Part shown: one piece after another, positions 44,500-52,317 of the stretch | Layout: each line of letters opens with the position of its first letter | How positions within the stretch are numbered: position 1 is the first letter of the stretch | Made by a program: the position numbers and the translations under genes | From: Pseudomonas sp. PSKL.D1 | Lineage (GTDB): Bacteria; Pseudomonadota; Gammaproteobacteria; Pseudomonadales; Pseudomonadaceae | Assembly (NCBI RefSeq): GCF_028898945.1 | Contig: NZ_CP118607.1 | Location: forward strand, 4,388,001-4,452,000 | DNA: 64,000 nucleotides | Direction of reading: 5' to 3' | Notes under the pieces: generated by a model | Database searches by the model: none | Seen by the model: the letters and a program-made list of their open reading frames with translations, nothing else | Told to the model about the DNA's origin: nothing

Positions 44500-44564
44500 G
44501 ATGAACTCCCGGAAAACTGCCGATCCACAACGAAGGCGCCCGCCTGGCAGGCGCCGTTTACGTA

Positions 44565-45770
44565 TCAGAGGTATTTGAGCCAGGCAATGTCGCGGCGGCG
44601 CTGCTTGAGGTTGGCGAACCAGCGCGTAGGGAAGAACAGCGCCACGCCCAGAATCACGCTCCACAGCCACACGGCCGGCAGGTCGTCAAAGCCGTAATAG
44701 TTGCCCTGGTTAGTGCCCCATACGGCAACCGCCAGCAGGTACATGGCCTTGAGCACATACAGGTGCAGCAAGTAGAAAAACATCGGCGCACCGCCGTACA
44801 CCGCCAGCTGCGCAGTGGACCAACGGTCCTGCAGCCGCTCGAACAGTGCCAGCAGCAAAAGGCCAAGGCCCAGGGTGGGCATCAGGAACATCAGTGATGG
44901 CGGGTATTTGGTAGCGCTCATGAAGCTCATGAAGGTGCGCAGGGCATCGCCGGTGTGCACCCACGGTTTTTCGCCATACACGTTGAGGTAGCGGATGAAC
45001 ACGAAGGCCACCAGCACCCCGGCACCCAGTTTCACCAGGCGTGCAGCGCGCTCGGCCGGTGCCATATCCTTGCCAAACCACGGGCCGATGCCCCAGCCCA
45101 GCAGAATCACGCCGATCCACGGCAACACCGGGTAGGTGGTGCGCGCACGGGTAAAATCGGTCAGCTCGATGAACACGCGCTGATGCAGGATCGACCAAGG
45201 CACGAAGAAGGGCGAATCCGGCCCCACCACCACGCCGTCGAGCAGGTTGTGCCCGGCCACGATCACCAGCCCCGCCACCACCAGCCAGCTGCGTTTGAAA
45301 TGCAGCAGGCCGGCCAGCACGATCATGCAGATACCGATGCACCAGATCACCTGCAGCCACAGGGTTTTAGGCGGGAACTCGGCGTTCCAGGCAAAGCACA
45401 CCACGGTCAGCTCCAGGATCACCAGGAACAGGCCGCGCTTGAGCAAGAAGATCGACGTCTCCTTGAGGGTATGTTTCTGGCTGTAAAGGTAGGCCGACAA
45501 GCCCGTCAGGAAGATGAACACCGGTGCACAGATTTCGCTGAGCATACGGGTGAAATACAGGTCGGGGGTGACGCTCAGGGCGTCGATGGGGTCGGTGACC
45601 TGCCGGTGCAGCAGGAACGTTTCCCGCACATGGTCCACCAGCATGCACAGCATCACGAAACCGCGCAGGGCATCGATGGCCAGCATCCGGGTATTGACCA
45701 CCACGGCAGCCGCCGGGCGCGCAGAAGCCAAGGCTCCCACCCGCCCCGTCACTTCAGAAGTAAGGGACAT
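44565..45770 (-). CDS. DUF1624/HGSNAT-like multi-pass membrane protein (putative acyltransferase)
   Basis: A 401-residue membrane protein with about ten helices, related to the YeiB/heparan-alpha-glucosaminide N-acetyltransferase (DUF1624, DUF5009) group. The hallmark LAIDALRGFVMLCMLVDHVR near residues 30-49 is followed by a second helix FTRMLSEICAPVFIFLTGLS near 73-92. Members are thought to transfer acyl groups across the membrane, but the substrate here is unknown. ATG 45770 starts a 28-residue hydrophilic lead. It ends 65 bp before the OprD-type start on the same strand; a GGCGCC hairpin around 44537-44558 lies between them. Confidence 0.82.
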   Translation of the reverse strand: MSLTSEVTGRVGALASARPAAAVVVNTRMLAIDALRGFVMLCMLVDHVRETFLLHRQVTDPIDALSVTPDLYFTRMLSEICAPVFIFLTGLSAYLYSQKHTLKETSIFLLKRGLFLVILELTVVCFAWNAEFPPKTLWLQVIWCIGICMIVLAGLLHFKRSWLVVAGLVIVAGHNLLDGVVVGPDSPFFVPWSILHQRVFIELTDFTRARTTYPVLPWIGVILLGWGIGPWFGKDMAPAERAARLVKLGAGVLVAFVFIRYLNVYGEKPWVHTGDALRTFMSFMSATKYPPSLMFLMPTLGLGLLLLALFERLQDRWSTAQLAVYGGAPMFFYLLHLYVLKAMYLLAVAVWGTNQGNYYGFDDLPAVWLWSVILGVALFFPTRWFANLKQRRRDIAWLKYL

Positions 45771-45841
45771 ATGAGTTACTCACGTTGTCGAGCATTGATC
45801 GAAAGCCCGCCAGAACGGCCGGGGTCTGCAAACCGTTGCGG

Positions 45842-46612
45842 TTATTCGGACGCTTTGGCCAACCGTGCCTTTTCGGAAGCAGGCAGTTGCGAGGGCGCGC
45901 GTGGCAAGGGCGCCTGGCCGGTATTGCGGTAGAACGACAAGGTCGAGCTGTAGCTTTTTACGTCATAGCTTTGCGGCTGCTGCTGCGCGTCCAGGCGCTG
46001 GCCGGGGGCGGTCACCTTGTATTCGGCAGCCACCACATAGGTGCCCTGCCAGGGCAGCTCGAAGCTCACGTTGCCGTTTGCATCTGAGGTTTGGGTGAAC
46101 ACCTGGCCAGAGCCGGTTTCCAGCAGCACGTTCTGGTCGGCCAGTGGTTTGCGCAGGTAGAACACCTGGAACTGTGCGGTGTTACCGCTCGCTTCCCCAG
46201 TCGGCACGATGTCCAGGTCCAGCTCAGGCTGGCGTTGGCGCAGGTCACCGACCCAGCGGGTGGCGGGGGTCCAGTAAGCCTTGAGGTTCTTGCCCTGCTC
46301 GTGCAGTTCGAAAATCGGGTATTGCAGGTCTGCCGCCAGCAACGTGTCCTGCGGGGCTGGCTGATGTGCAACGCTAAACGCATCGCGTTGCTGCGCCAGC
46401 GCTGTGCTGCCCTGTGCCGACCAGCCCTTCAGTGCCTGGAAGCGATCCAGCCCGCCCGGGGTCACTTCAAGCACGTTCTTGTCATACTCGCCGTAGCGCA
46501 GCACCAGCGCCTGTGGCGAGGTGGGCTCGAACCAGATCTGGTGTGCTTGCGCGCCACCGATGCCACTCAACAACCCGTACCCCAACAACAGTGCCGAGAA
46601 CCTTTTTTTCAT
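45842..46612 (-). CDS. Periplasmic DUF4198-domain protein
   Basis: A 256-residue exported protein with a Sec signal (MKKRFSALLLGYGLLSGIGGAQAHQ, cleavage after AQA). It then carries the DUF4198 beta-sandwich typical of proteins linked to metal or siderophore uptake: HQIWFEPTSPQALVLRYGEYD near the mature N-terminus, and a carboxypeptidase-regulatory-like strand set (QVFTQTSDANGNVSFELPWQGTYVVAAE). His at the mature N-terminus could bind a metal. ATG 46612 is chosen because it starts the signal peptide; an upstream frame adds 30 non-signal residues. It lies 71 bp from the DUF1624 gene and probably belongs to the same transcription unit as it and the porin. Confidence 0.82.
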   Translation of the reverse strand: MKKRFSALLLGYGLLSGIGGAQAHQIWFEPTSPQALVLRYGEYDKNVLEVTPGGLDRFQALKGWSAQGSTALAQQRDAFSVAHQPAPQDTLLAADLQYPIFELHEQGKNLKAYWTPATRWVGDLRQRQPELDLDIVPTGEASGNTAQFQVFYLRKPLADQNVLLETGSGQVFTQTSDANGNVSFELPWQGTYVVAAEYKVTAPGQRLDAQQQPQSYDVKSYSSTLSFYRNTGQAPLPRAPSQLPASEKARLAKASE

Positions 46613-46902
46613 TCGCGGATACCTGTGCCTTCGATGGATCCATACTCCCGGCCAATACCCGGGAGCGCCCTGTCCTGCCAGATGAATTACACCCCAGGGC
46701 AAAATGAAATTTGTTTCATTTTCATAACCGGCAGGCCCATGAAATTTCGTTTTGGCACTGCAAACAGCGTTAAATGCGGCCTGCGCCAGGCTGGCGCGCA
46801 GGGCGTTGTGTTGGGAGGGAAATGTGCACTGACGGTGCAGGCGCTATTGATTGCCTATGCGGGCCTCTTCGCGGAGGCACGCACAGAAACAGGAAGGGGA
46901 TA
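46613..46902. other. Non-coding gap between DUF4198 and Lrp genes
   Basis: 290 bp with no supported gene. The left part holds an A/T-rich palindrome (46701-46722) and a related gcccatgaaatttcgtttt at 46735-46753. The right part has a REP-like remnant (gcgggcctcttcgcggaggc near 46859-46878) without its partner arm. The open frame starting at 46740 on the plus strand has no recognisable protein and runs into the Lrp gene. Confidence 0.55.
46701..46722. promoter_or_regulatory. AAAATGAAA/TTTCATTTT palindrome upstream of the DUF4198 gene
   Basis: A perfect 9-4-9 inverted repeat 89 bp before the DUF4198 start, in a GC-rich genome where such an A/T palindrome is unlikely by chance. A partial copy (ATGAAATTTCGTTTT) follows 16 bp later. 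It could be an operator controlling the DUF4198-DUF1624-porin unit; the binding regulator is unknown and the spacing does not fit a Fur box. Confidence 0.4.
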
Positions 46903-47391
46903 TCAGTGGCGCAGGAGCTTGCGCAGGGGCACGCCTTCTTTCATCACAGGCGATTTGATGACGATGTAGCTGAAGTACTTGGCAATGCCGATGTTGCGGT
47001 CCAGCAATTCTTCGACCACTTCCTGGTAATGCTGGATGCTGCGGGTCATGAAGCGCACCAGATAGTCGTAGCCACCGCTGATCAGGTGGCATTCGAGCAC
47101 TTCGTCGACCAGCCGGATGTTCGATTCGAACTTGGCGAAATCTTCGCGCTTGTGGTCACTGAGCGACACCTCAGTGAATACCGTCACCGACTCGGTGATC
47201 TTCGCCAGGTTCAGGTGCGCCTTGTAACTGGAGATGAACCCGGCCGCCTCAAGCCGCTTGACCCTTTGCAGGCACGGGCTGGCCGACAACCCCACGGCGT
47301 CGGCAAGGCTGACGTTGGTCATGCGCCCGTCTTTTTGCAATTCGACCAGAATATTGATGTCGATCCGGTCCAGCTTCAGCATTCCTTCCAT
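46903..47391 (-). CDS. Lrp/AsnC-family transcriptional regulator
   Basis: A 162-residue feast/famine regulator. The N-terminal HTH (INILVELQKDGRMTNVSLADAVGLSASPCLQRVKRLE) covers residues about 12-48, and the RAM effector domain follows with HLISGGYDYLVRFM near 100-113. It is only distantly like the DecR-type copy at 22.4 kb. ATG 47391 is used, with GAGGCGTGGC upstream. It follows the HAD and gabT genes on the same strand (48 bp and 83 bp gaps), so it may regulate this omega-amino-acid unit. Effector unknown; branched-chain or omega-amino acids are possible. Confidence 0.9.
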   Translation of the reverse strand: MEGMLKLDRIDINILVELQKDGRMTNVSLADAVGLSASPCLQRVKRLEAAGFISSYKAHLNLAKITESVTVFTEVSLSDHKREDFAKFESNIRLVDEVLECHLISGGYDYLVRFMTRSIQHYQEVVEELLDRNIGIAKYFSYIVIKSPVMKEGVPLRKLLRH

Positions 47392-47439
47392 GCCACGCCT
47401 CTTTGTTACTGCCAGGAGTAGGCCAATCTACCTGCAAAA

Positions 47440-48096
47440 TCAGCGCCGTAATGCAATTTGATGCTGGCGCACCAAGTCGGCCATGCTGCTGATGCACACA
47501 TCGGCGGTGCATGGCTGGCGATGGTCCAGGCGCGCGCGGCGGATCAGGCACAACCCGGCCGATGCCGGTGCCTGGGCCGGCTCACGCGACAGCAGCAATG
47601 CCTCGCTGGGTTCAACGCCCAAGTCTCTGAGCCAGTGCGACTGGTCCAGCGGGTGCGCTGCAGAGGACAACAAGTCGTCCGGCTCCAGCCCCAGCCGCTC
47701 GCACAGCTGCCCACGGTCCTCGATGTTGCGGTCCACCAGCACCAACAGGCGATAGAACTTGCGCAGGTACAGCATGGCCCCGGGCGCATCCTCGAACAGC
47801 GGCCAGTAAGGCACCGAGCGGGCGAAAGTCAGGCTCTCCTCCCAACTGGCCTTGCAGCCCAGCCGCTCGGCGATATGACGATGGGCAAAACACAGCATGC
47901 CGCTGTAACCCAGTTCATCGAAACGCGGCAGCAGTGAACGCATCACCGCCTTGTAATCGGCCAGCAGTGCGGCCCGCTCCGGCAGTTGCCGGCGGCCTTC
48001 GAACAGCGGCTGCAAGGCCGTCCATACGCCCGAGTCGCGGTCCACCAGCACTTCATCGCAATCGATCAGCAACACGCGGTAGTCAGTCAGCGCCAT
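47440..48096 (-). CDS. HAD-superfamily hydrolase
   Basis: About 218 residues of a HAD-like Rossmann hydrolase. Motif I reads LLIDCDEVLVD near residues 10-20 (Asp nucleophile and Asp+2). Motif II is less clear (LLVLVDRNIEDRG region), and no textbook Lys/Asp motif III/IV block is found: the C-terminal ALLLSREPAQAPASAG replaces the usual GD(x)xxD. It may be a phosphatase or haloacid-dehalogenase-type enzyme with an unknown substrate. ATG 48096 is chosen because an AGGAGG sits 12 nt upstream, which is slightly long. It lies between gabT and Lrp in the same orientation. Confidence 0.75.
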   Translation of the reverse strand: MALTDYRVLLIDCDEVLVDRDSGVWTALQPLFEGRRQLPERAALLADYKAVMRSLLPRFDELGYSGMLCFAHRHIAERLGCKASWEESLTFARSVPYWPLFEDAPGAMLYLRKFYRLLVLVDRNIEDRGQLCERLGLEPDDLLSSAAHPLDQSHWLRDLGVEPSEALLLSREPAQAPASAGLCLIRRARLDHRQPCTADVCISSMADLVRQHQIALRR

Positions 48097-48179
48097 GACG
48101 ATCGTAAACCTCCTGTGCAACGGTCATCGAATCAAGCGCCCCAAGCCGGCATTAGCCTGCACGGCTCGGGGCACGCGGT

Positions 48180-49478
48180 TCATTTTTCGATCAAGACGCA
48201 TGCCAACGCTGTGTCGAGAATGCTCAAGGCTTCATCAACCTGCGCTTCGCTTGTCACCAAAGGTGCCAGGAACCGCACTACGTTGCGGTGTACGCCGCAC
48301 TTGATCACCAGCAAGCCGCCGGCGCGCGCCTGGTCGATGATGCGTTGGGTGAGGTCTGCATCAGGGCTGGCCTGGGCATCGTCCTTGACCAGTTCCATGG
48401 CGACCATGAAACCGGTGGCCCGCACATCGCCGATCTGCCGGTAACGCGCCTGCAACGCCAGCAGGCCGTCACGCAAGCGTTCGCCCAGTTGCTGGCCACG
48501 TTCCACCAGCCCGTCGCGGGCATAGGTGTCGATTACCGCCAAGGCAGCGGCGCACGCCAGGGCGTTGCCGCCATAGGTGCCGCCCAGGCCGCCCGGCAAC
48601 GGTGCATCCATGATCTGCGCGCGCCCCACCACGCCCGAAATGGGCAGGCCACCGGCAAGGCTCTTGGCCACGGTGACCAGGTCGGGCTGTATGCCGGAAT
48701 GCTGGAAGCCGAACATTTTGCCGGTACGGCCAAAGCCGGTCTGGATCTCGTCGCAAATCAGCACGATGCCATGCTGCTCGGTGAGTGCGCGCAAGGCCTG
48801 CATGAACTCGACGGGCGCAGCCAGGAAGCCACCATCGCCCTGCACCGGTTCGATGATGATTGCCGCCACCCGCTCTGCTGCAACCTGGGTGGCGAACAAT
48901 TCATGCAGCGCCGCCAACGCCATCTCGGTGCTCACCCCACGGTAGGCATCAGGATAGGGCGTGTGGAATACCTCGGGTGCGAATGGCCCGAAGTTCTGCT
49001 TGTAAGGCTGGCTCATGCCGGTCAGGGTCGTGCCCAGCAACGTGCGCCCGTGGAAGCCACCGCGAAACGCGATCACCGCCGAACGCTGGGTGTGGGCGCG
49101 GGCAATCTTGATGGCGTTTTCCACGGCTTCGGCGCCTGAGGTGAAGAACACCGCCTTGTGCGCCTGCTCACCGCCAATCAGGGTCGACAGCCGCTTGGCC
49201 AGTTCGATGTAGGGCTGGTACGCCACCACCTGGAAACACGCGTGGGAAATCCGCGCCAGTTGCGCCTGCACGGCGGCGACCACAGCGGGGTGGTTGTGGC
49301 CGATGTTGAGCACGCCGATACCGCCCACAAAGTCCAGGTAACGCCGGCCATCCACGTCCCACAGCTCCGAGCCCTGAGCCCGGTCGATCACCACCGGGTG
49401 GGCGGTAACGATACCGCGGGGCACGTACTGGTCACGTTGATGCAACAGGTGAGGGGCTTCGTCTACTTTACTGTTCAT
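48180..49478 (-). CDS. gabT: 4-aminobutyrate aminotransferase-like (class III PLP aminotransferase)
   Basis: A 432-residue class III aminotransferase that moves the amino group from GABA or another omega-amino acid to alpha-ketoglutarate, giving succinate semialdehyde. It has the family N-terminus (VPRGIVTAHPVVIDRAQGSELWDVDGRRYLDFVGGIGVLNIGHNHP region), FFTSGAEAVENAIKIAR (PLP phosphate), FRGGFHGRT, the ICDEIQTGFGRTG Asp block, and Schiff-base Lys in VTVAKSLAGGLPISGVVG. ATG 49478 or 49490 are both possible. It is divergent from the GhrA-like gene (258-285 bp gap). An SSADH-like gene lies at 50.7 kb on the same strand, so both halves of GABA degradation are within 4 kb, though split by the plus-strand GhrA-like gene. 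Confidence 0.9.
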   Translation of the reverse strand: MNSKVDEAPHLLHQRDQYVPRGIVTAHPVVIDRAQGSELWDVDGRRYLDFVGGIGVLNIGHNHPAVVAAVQAQLARISHACFQVVAYQPYIELAKRLSTLIGGEQAHKAVFFTSGAEAVENAIKIARAHTQRSAVIAFRGGFHGRTLLGTTLTGMSQPYKQNFGPFAPEVFHTPYPDAYRGVSTEMALAALHELFATQVAAERVAAIIIEPVQGDGGFLAAPVEFMQALRALTEQHGIVLICDEIQTGFGRTGKMFGFQHSGIQPDLVTVAKSLAGGLPISGVVGRAQIMDAPLPGGLGGTYGGNALACAAALAVIDTYARDGLVERGQQLGERLRDGLLALQARYRQIGDVRATGFMVAMELVKDDAQASPDADLTQRIIDQARAGGLLVIKCGVHRNVVRFLAPLVTSEAQVDEALSILDTALACVLIEK

Positions 49479-49763
49479 GGCATTTTCCATTGAGGTGCCG
49501 AGCAATCGGCAGGTGGCTGCGATGCAATCAGGTTAAAGGCTCGCCGAAGCCGACTTAGCCGAACTTGCCTGCCGAGAAACCCGGATCGACTGTTTTCACC
49601 CCTGCAAACGGCAGAATCCATCAGCCCCCCAACGCACCGCCGAATCTGCTGGCAGCCCCGCGATTGCAGAGGCCGCAAGCCGCTTGCCAGGGCGCTTTCG
49701 ACAGATCGTGCTACGTGGCTCAGGCATGATGAAGGCCACTCTCAAACGTCTCAGGAGCTGTAC

Positions 49764-50690
49764 ATGGCCCTGCTCTACAAAGCCGACCCCGTGCGCGGCG
49801 AACACTGGAAAGCGCTGTTTGCCGAGCACGCGCCAGGCATCGATTTTCGTATCTGGCCCGACATCGGTAACCCCGAAGACATCGAGTACCTCGCTGCCTG
49901 GTTGGCACCGGATGACCTCGAACAGACCCTGCCCAACCTCAAGGTGTTGTTCGCCCTCTCGGCCGGCGTCGACCAACTAGACCTGAGCCGCATCCCGGCT
50001 TCGCTGCCCGTGGTACGCCTGCTGGACCCTGGCATCAGCCAAGGCATGAGCGAGTACGCCTGCTTTGCGGTCATGGCGCTGCACCGTGACATGCTGCGTT
50101 ATCGTCAGCAGCAGTTGCAGGGGCAATGGCAGGCTCACCGACTGGTGCCCGCGGCCAATCGGCGTATCGGGGTGATGGGGTTGGGGCGCCAGGCGCAGCA
50201 TATTCTGTCGAGCCTCAAGCCCTTCGGCTTCGCCCTGTCGGGCTGGGCCCGCAGCCAGCACCAGATAGAGGGTGTCACCTGCCACGCCGGCACCGCGCAA
50301 TTGCCCGCGTTCCTGGCCCAGTGCGACATCCTGCTGTGCGCCCTGCCCCTGACCGAACACACCACGGGCATTCTCAACCACGAGTTGTTCGAGCACCTGC
50401 CCCCGGGCGCGGCGCTGATCAACATGGGCCGTGGCGGCCACTTGGTGGAACAGGACCTGCTAAGTGCGCTGGACAGCGGCCAGCTAAGCGCCGCCGTGCT
50501 GGATGTGCTGCAACAAGAGCCGGCCAGCCCGCAACACCCGTTCTGGAAGCACCCGAACATTCTGCTGACCCCACACATCGCCGCCATGACCCAGCCCGAA
50601 AGCGCCTTCCCCAACCTGCTGGAGAACATCCGGCGCTTCGAACGTGGTGAAGCCATGCAGGGCCTGGTCGACCGCAGCCAAGGCTATTGA
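49764..50690 (+). CDS. ghrA: Glyoxylate/hydroxypyruvate reductase A-like dehydrogenase
   Basis: A 308-residue D-2-hydroxyacid dehydrogenase of the GhrA type, expected to reduce glyoxylate or hydroxypyruvate with NADPH. The Rossmann loop reads GVMGLGRQAQHIL near residues 136-148, where the last Gly of GxGxxG is Ala. The catalytic Arg (INMGRGGHLVEQDLL), Glu (QQEPASPQ) and His (TPHIAAMT) are present. ATG 49764 follows CTCAGGAGCTGTAC. It is divergent from gabT and convergent with the SSADH-like gene. A second, distinct member of the family is at 16.5 kb. Confidence 0.9.
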   Translation: MALLYKADPVRGEHWKALFAEHAPGIDFRIWPDIGNPEDIEYLAAWLAPDDLEQTLPNLKVLFALSAGVDQLDLSRIPASLPVVRLLDPGISQGMSEYACFAVMALHRDMLRYRQQQLQGQWQAHRLVPAANRRIGVMGLGRQAQHILSSLKPFGFALSGWARSQHQIEGVTCHAGTAQLPAFLAQCDILLCALPLTEHTTGILNHELFEHLPPGAALINMGRGGHLVEQDLLSALDSGQLSAAVLDVLQQEPASPQHPFWKHPNILLTPHIAAMTQPESAFPNLLENIRRFERGEAMQGLVDRSQGY

Positions 50691-50707
50691 GCTTCAATGG
50701 GCAACGC

Positions 50708-50757
50708 CCGGGCATGCTCGCCCGGCGTCGCCTGCACGGTGGCCTTCAGAGGCCACC
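50708..50757. terminator. Two hairpins in the convergent ghrA/gabD gap
   Basis: CCGGGC/GCCCGG at 50708-50725, then GGTGGCCT-tcag-AGGCCACC at 50738-50757, the latter straddling the gabD stop. No long T-run follows on either strand. They are plausible transcript-end hairpins for both genes. Confidence 0.4.
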
Positions 50758-52203
50758 CACGTGAAACGCCTTGACCTCCAGGTACTCGTCCAGCCCCAGG
50801 CTGGAACCTTCGCGCCCCAGCCCTGATTGCTTGATCCCCCCGAACGGCGCCACTTCCATGGAAATGATGCCCGTGTTCAAGCCGACCATGCCGAACTCCA
50901 GTGCCTCGCCAAAACGCCAGGCGCGGCTGAGGTTCTGGGTGAAGTAATAGGCGCCCAGGCCATAGGGCGTGGCATTGGCCATGGCCAGCGCCTCGGCTTC
51001 GTCGTTGAAGCGCATCAACGGCGCGACCGGGCCAAAGGTTTCTTCATTGGCCAGCAGCATGCCGGCGTGGGCATCACCCAGCACGGTTGGCTGCACGAAC
51101 TGCTGGTCGGCCTGCACGCTGCCACCGCACAAAAGCGTGGCGCCTTTGCTCAAGGCATCGTCGATGTGGCGGGCAACCTTGTCCACCGCCGCCGCGTTGA
51201 TCAACGGGCCGATGGTCACCCCGTCCTGCAGGCCATTGCCAACCTTGAGCTTGGCCACCTCCTCCACCAACCGCTGGGCAAAACGTGGATAGATGCCGTT
51301 TTGCACCAGAATGCGGTTGGCGCACACGCAGGTTTGCCCTGCGTTGCGGAACTTGCTTTGCATCACCCCCGCCACGGCCTGCTCAAGGTCTGCATCATCG
51401 AACACGATGAAAGGTGCATTGCCCCCCAGTTCAAGGCTCAGGCGCTTGATGTGCTCGGCGCTCTGGCGCATCAGCAGGCGGCCGACCGCCGTGGAGCCGG
51501 TGAACGAAATCTTGCGCACCGCAGGGCTTTCGGTCAGCGCCTGGCCAATGCCCGTCGGCATGCCGGTGACCACGTTGAACACCCCCGCCGGGATGCCGAC
51601 CCGCTCGGCCAGCACCGCCAGCGCTAGCGCCGACAGCGGCGTGAGGTCGGAGGGTTTGACGATGATCGGGCAACCTGCCGCCAGCGCCGGCGCGCACTTG
51701 CGGGTGATCATGGCGTTGGGGAAGTTCCAGGGGGTGATCGCGGCGCACACGCCCACCGGTTGCTTGATGGTCATCACCCGGCGGTCATCACTGGGTGCGG
51801 GCAAGGTCTGGCCATAGGCGCGGCGGGCTTCCTCGGCAAACCATTTGACGAAGCTGGCGCCATAGCGCACTTCGCCTTTGGCTTCGTGCAGCGGCTTGCC
51901 CTGCTCGCGGGTCATGATCAGCGCCAGGTCGTCGAGGTTGTCGAGCATGGCGTGGTACCAGCGCTCCAGCCGCTGCGCACGCTCTGCCGCCGGCACCGCC
52001 CGCCAGGCCGGCCAGGCCCGTTCAGCGGCCTCGATGGCACGTTGGGTTTCGGCTGCCTGTAGCGCTGGCACATGGGCCAGGCATTCGCCGGTGGCCGGGT
52101 CCAGCACCGCCAGCGTGGCACCCTCATCGGCGCTGATCCATTGGCCGTCGACGTAGGCATGTTCCACCAGCAGGCTGGGGTCTTTCAGTTGGGCTTTGAG
52201 CAT
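50746..52203 (-). CDS. gabD: Succinate-semialdehyde dehydrogenase-like ALDH
   Basis: A 485-residue NAD(P)+-dependent aldehyde dehydrogenase of the SSADH (GabD) type, oxidising succinate semialdehyde or a similar omega-oxo acid. Active-site residues by position are Asn160 (TPWNFPNAM), Lys183 (IVKPSD), Glu258 (LSLELGGN) and Cys292 (AGQTCVCANRI). The CVCANR arrangement, with a second Cys two residues on, is the redox-switch feature of GabD. It is last in the direction of transcription after the ArgE-like gene (114 bp gap holding repeats), and convergent with ghrA. Glutarate semialdehyde is an alternative substrate. Confidence 0.92.
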   Translation of the reverse strand: MLKAQLKDPSLLVEHAYVDGQWISADEGATLAVLDPATGECLAHVPALQAAETQRAIEAAERAWPAWRAVPAAERAQRLERWYHAMLDNLDDLALIMTREQGKPLHEAKGEVRYGASFVKWFAEEARRAYGQTLPAPSDDRRVMTIKQPVGVCAAITPWNFPNAMITRKCAPALAAGCPIIVKPSDLTPLSALALAVLAERVGIPAGVFNVVTGMPTGIGQALTESPAVRKISFTGSTAVGRLLMRQSAEHIKRLSLELGGNAPFIVFDDADLEQAVAGVMQSKFRNAGQTCVCANRILVQNGIYPRFAQRLVEEVAKLKVGNGLQDGVTIGPLINAAAVDKVARHIDDALSKGATLLCGGSVQADQQFVQPTVLGDAHAGMLLANEETFGPVAPLMRFNDEAEALAMANATPYGLGAYYFTQNLSRAWRFGEALEFGMVGLNTGIISMEVAPFGGIKQSGLGREGSSLGLDEYLEVKAFHVGGL

Positions 52204-52256
52204 GATCGAGTCCTGTTCCGAGACACTTGCCAGTCTATGCAGGTGCCCTGGAAGAG

Positions 52257-52307
52257 GATGCTGAAAGCGCGGTGGCAGCAGCGGCAGATGCTGAAATTTG
52301 CCACCGC
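52257..52307. promoter_or_regulatory. Direct and inverted repeats upstream of gabD-like gene
   Basis: GATGCTGAAA occurs at 52257-52266 and 52287-52296 (30 bp apart). A perfect inverted repeat GCGGTGGCA (52269-52277) and TGCCACCGC (52299-52307) is interlaced with it. This fills most of the 114-bp gap between the ArgE-like stop and the SSADH-like start. It could be an operator or an attenuating hairpin separating the two transcription units. Confidence 0.4.
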
Positions 52308-52317
52308 ACGGCAGGCT

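Noticed and set aside
46701..46722. Fur or Zur box interpretation of the A/T palindrome
   Set aside because: Arm sequence and the 4-nt spacer do not match the GATAATGATAATCATTATC or Zur consensus.
46740..46969. Small plus-strand open frame in the DUF4198-Lrp gap
   Set aside because: Runs into the Lrp gene, has no convincing ribosome-binding site and no recognisable domain.
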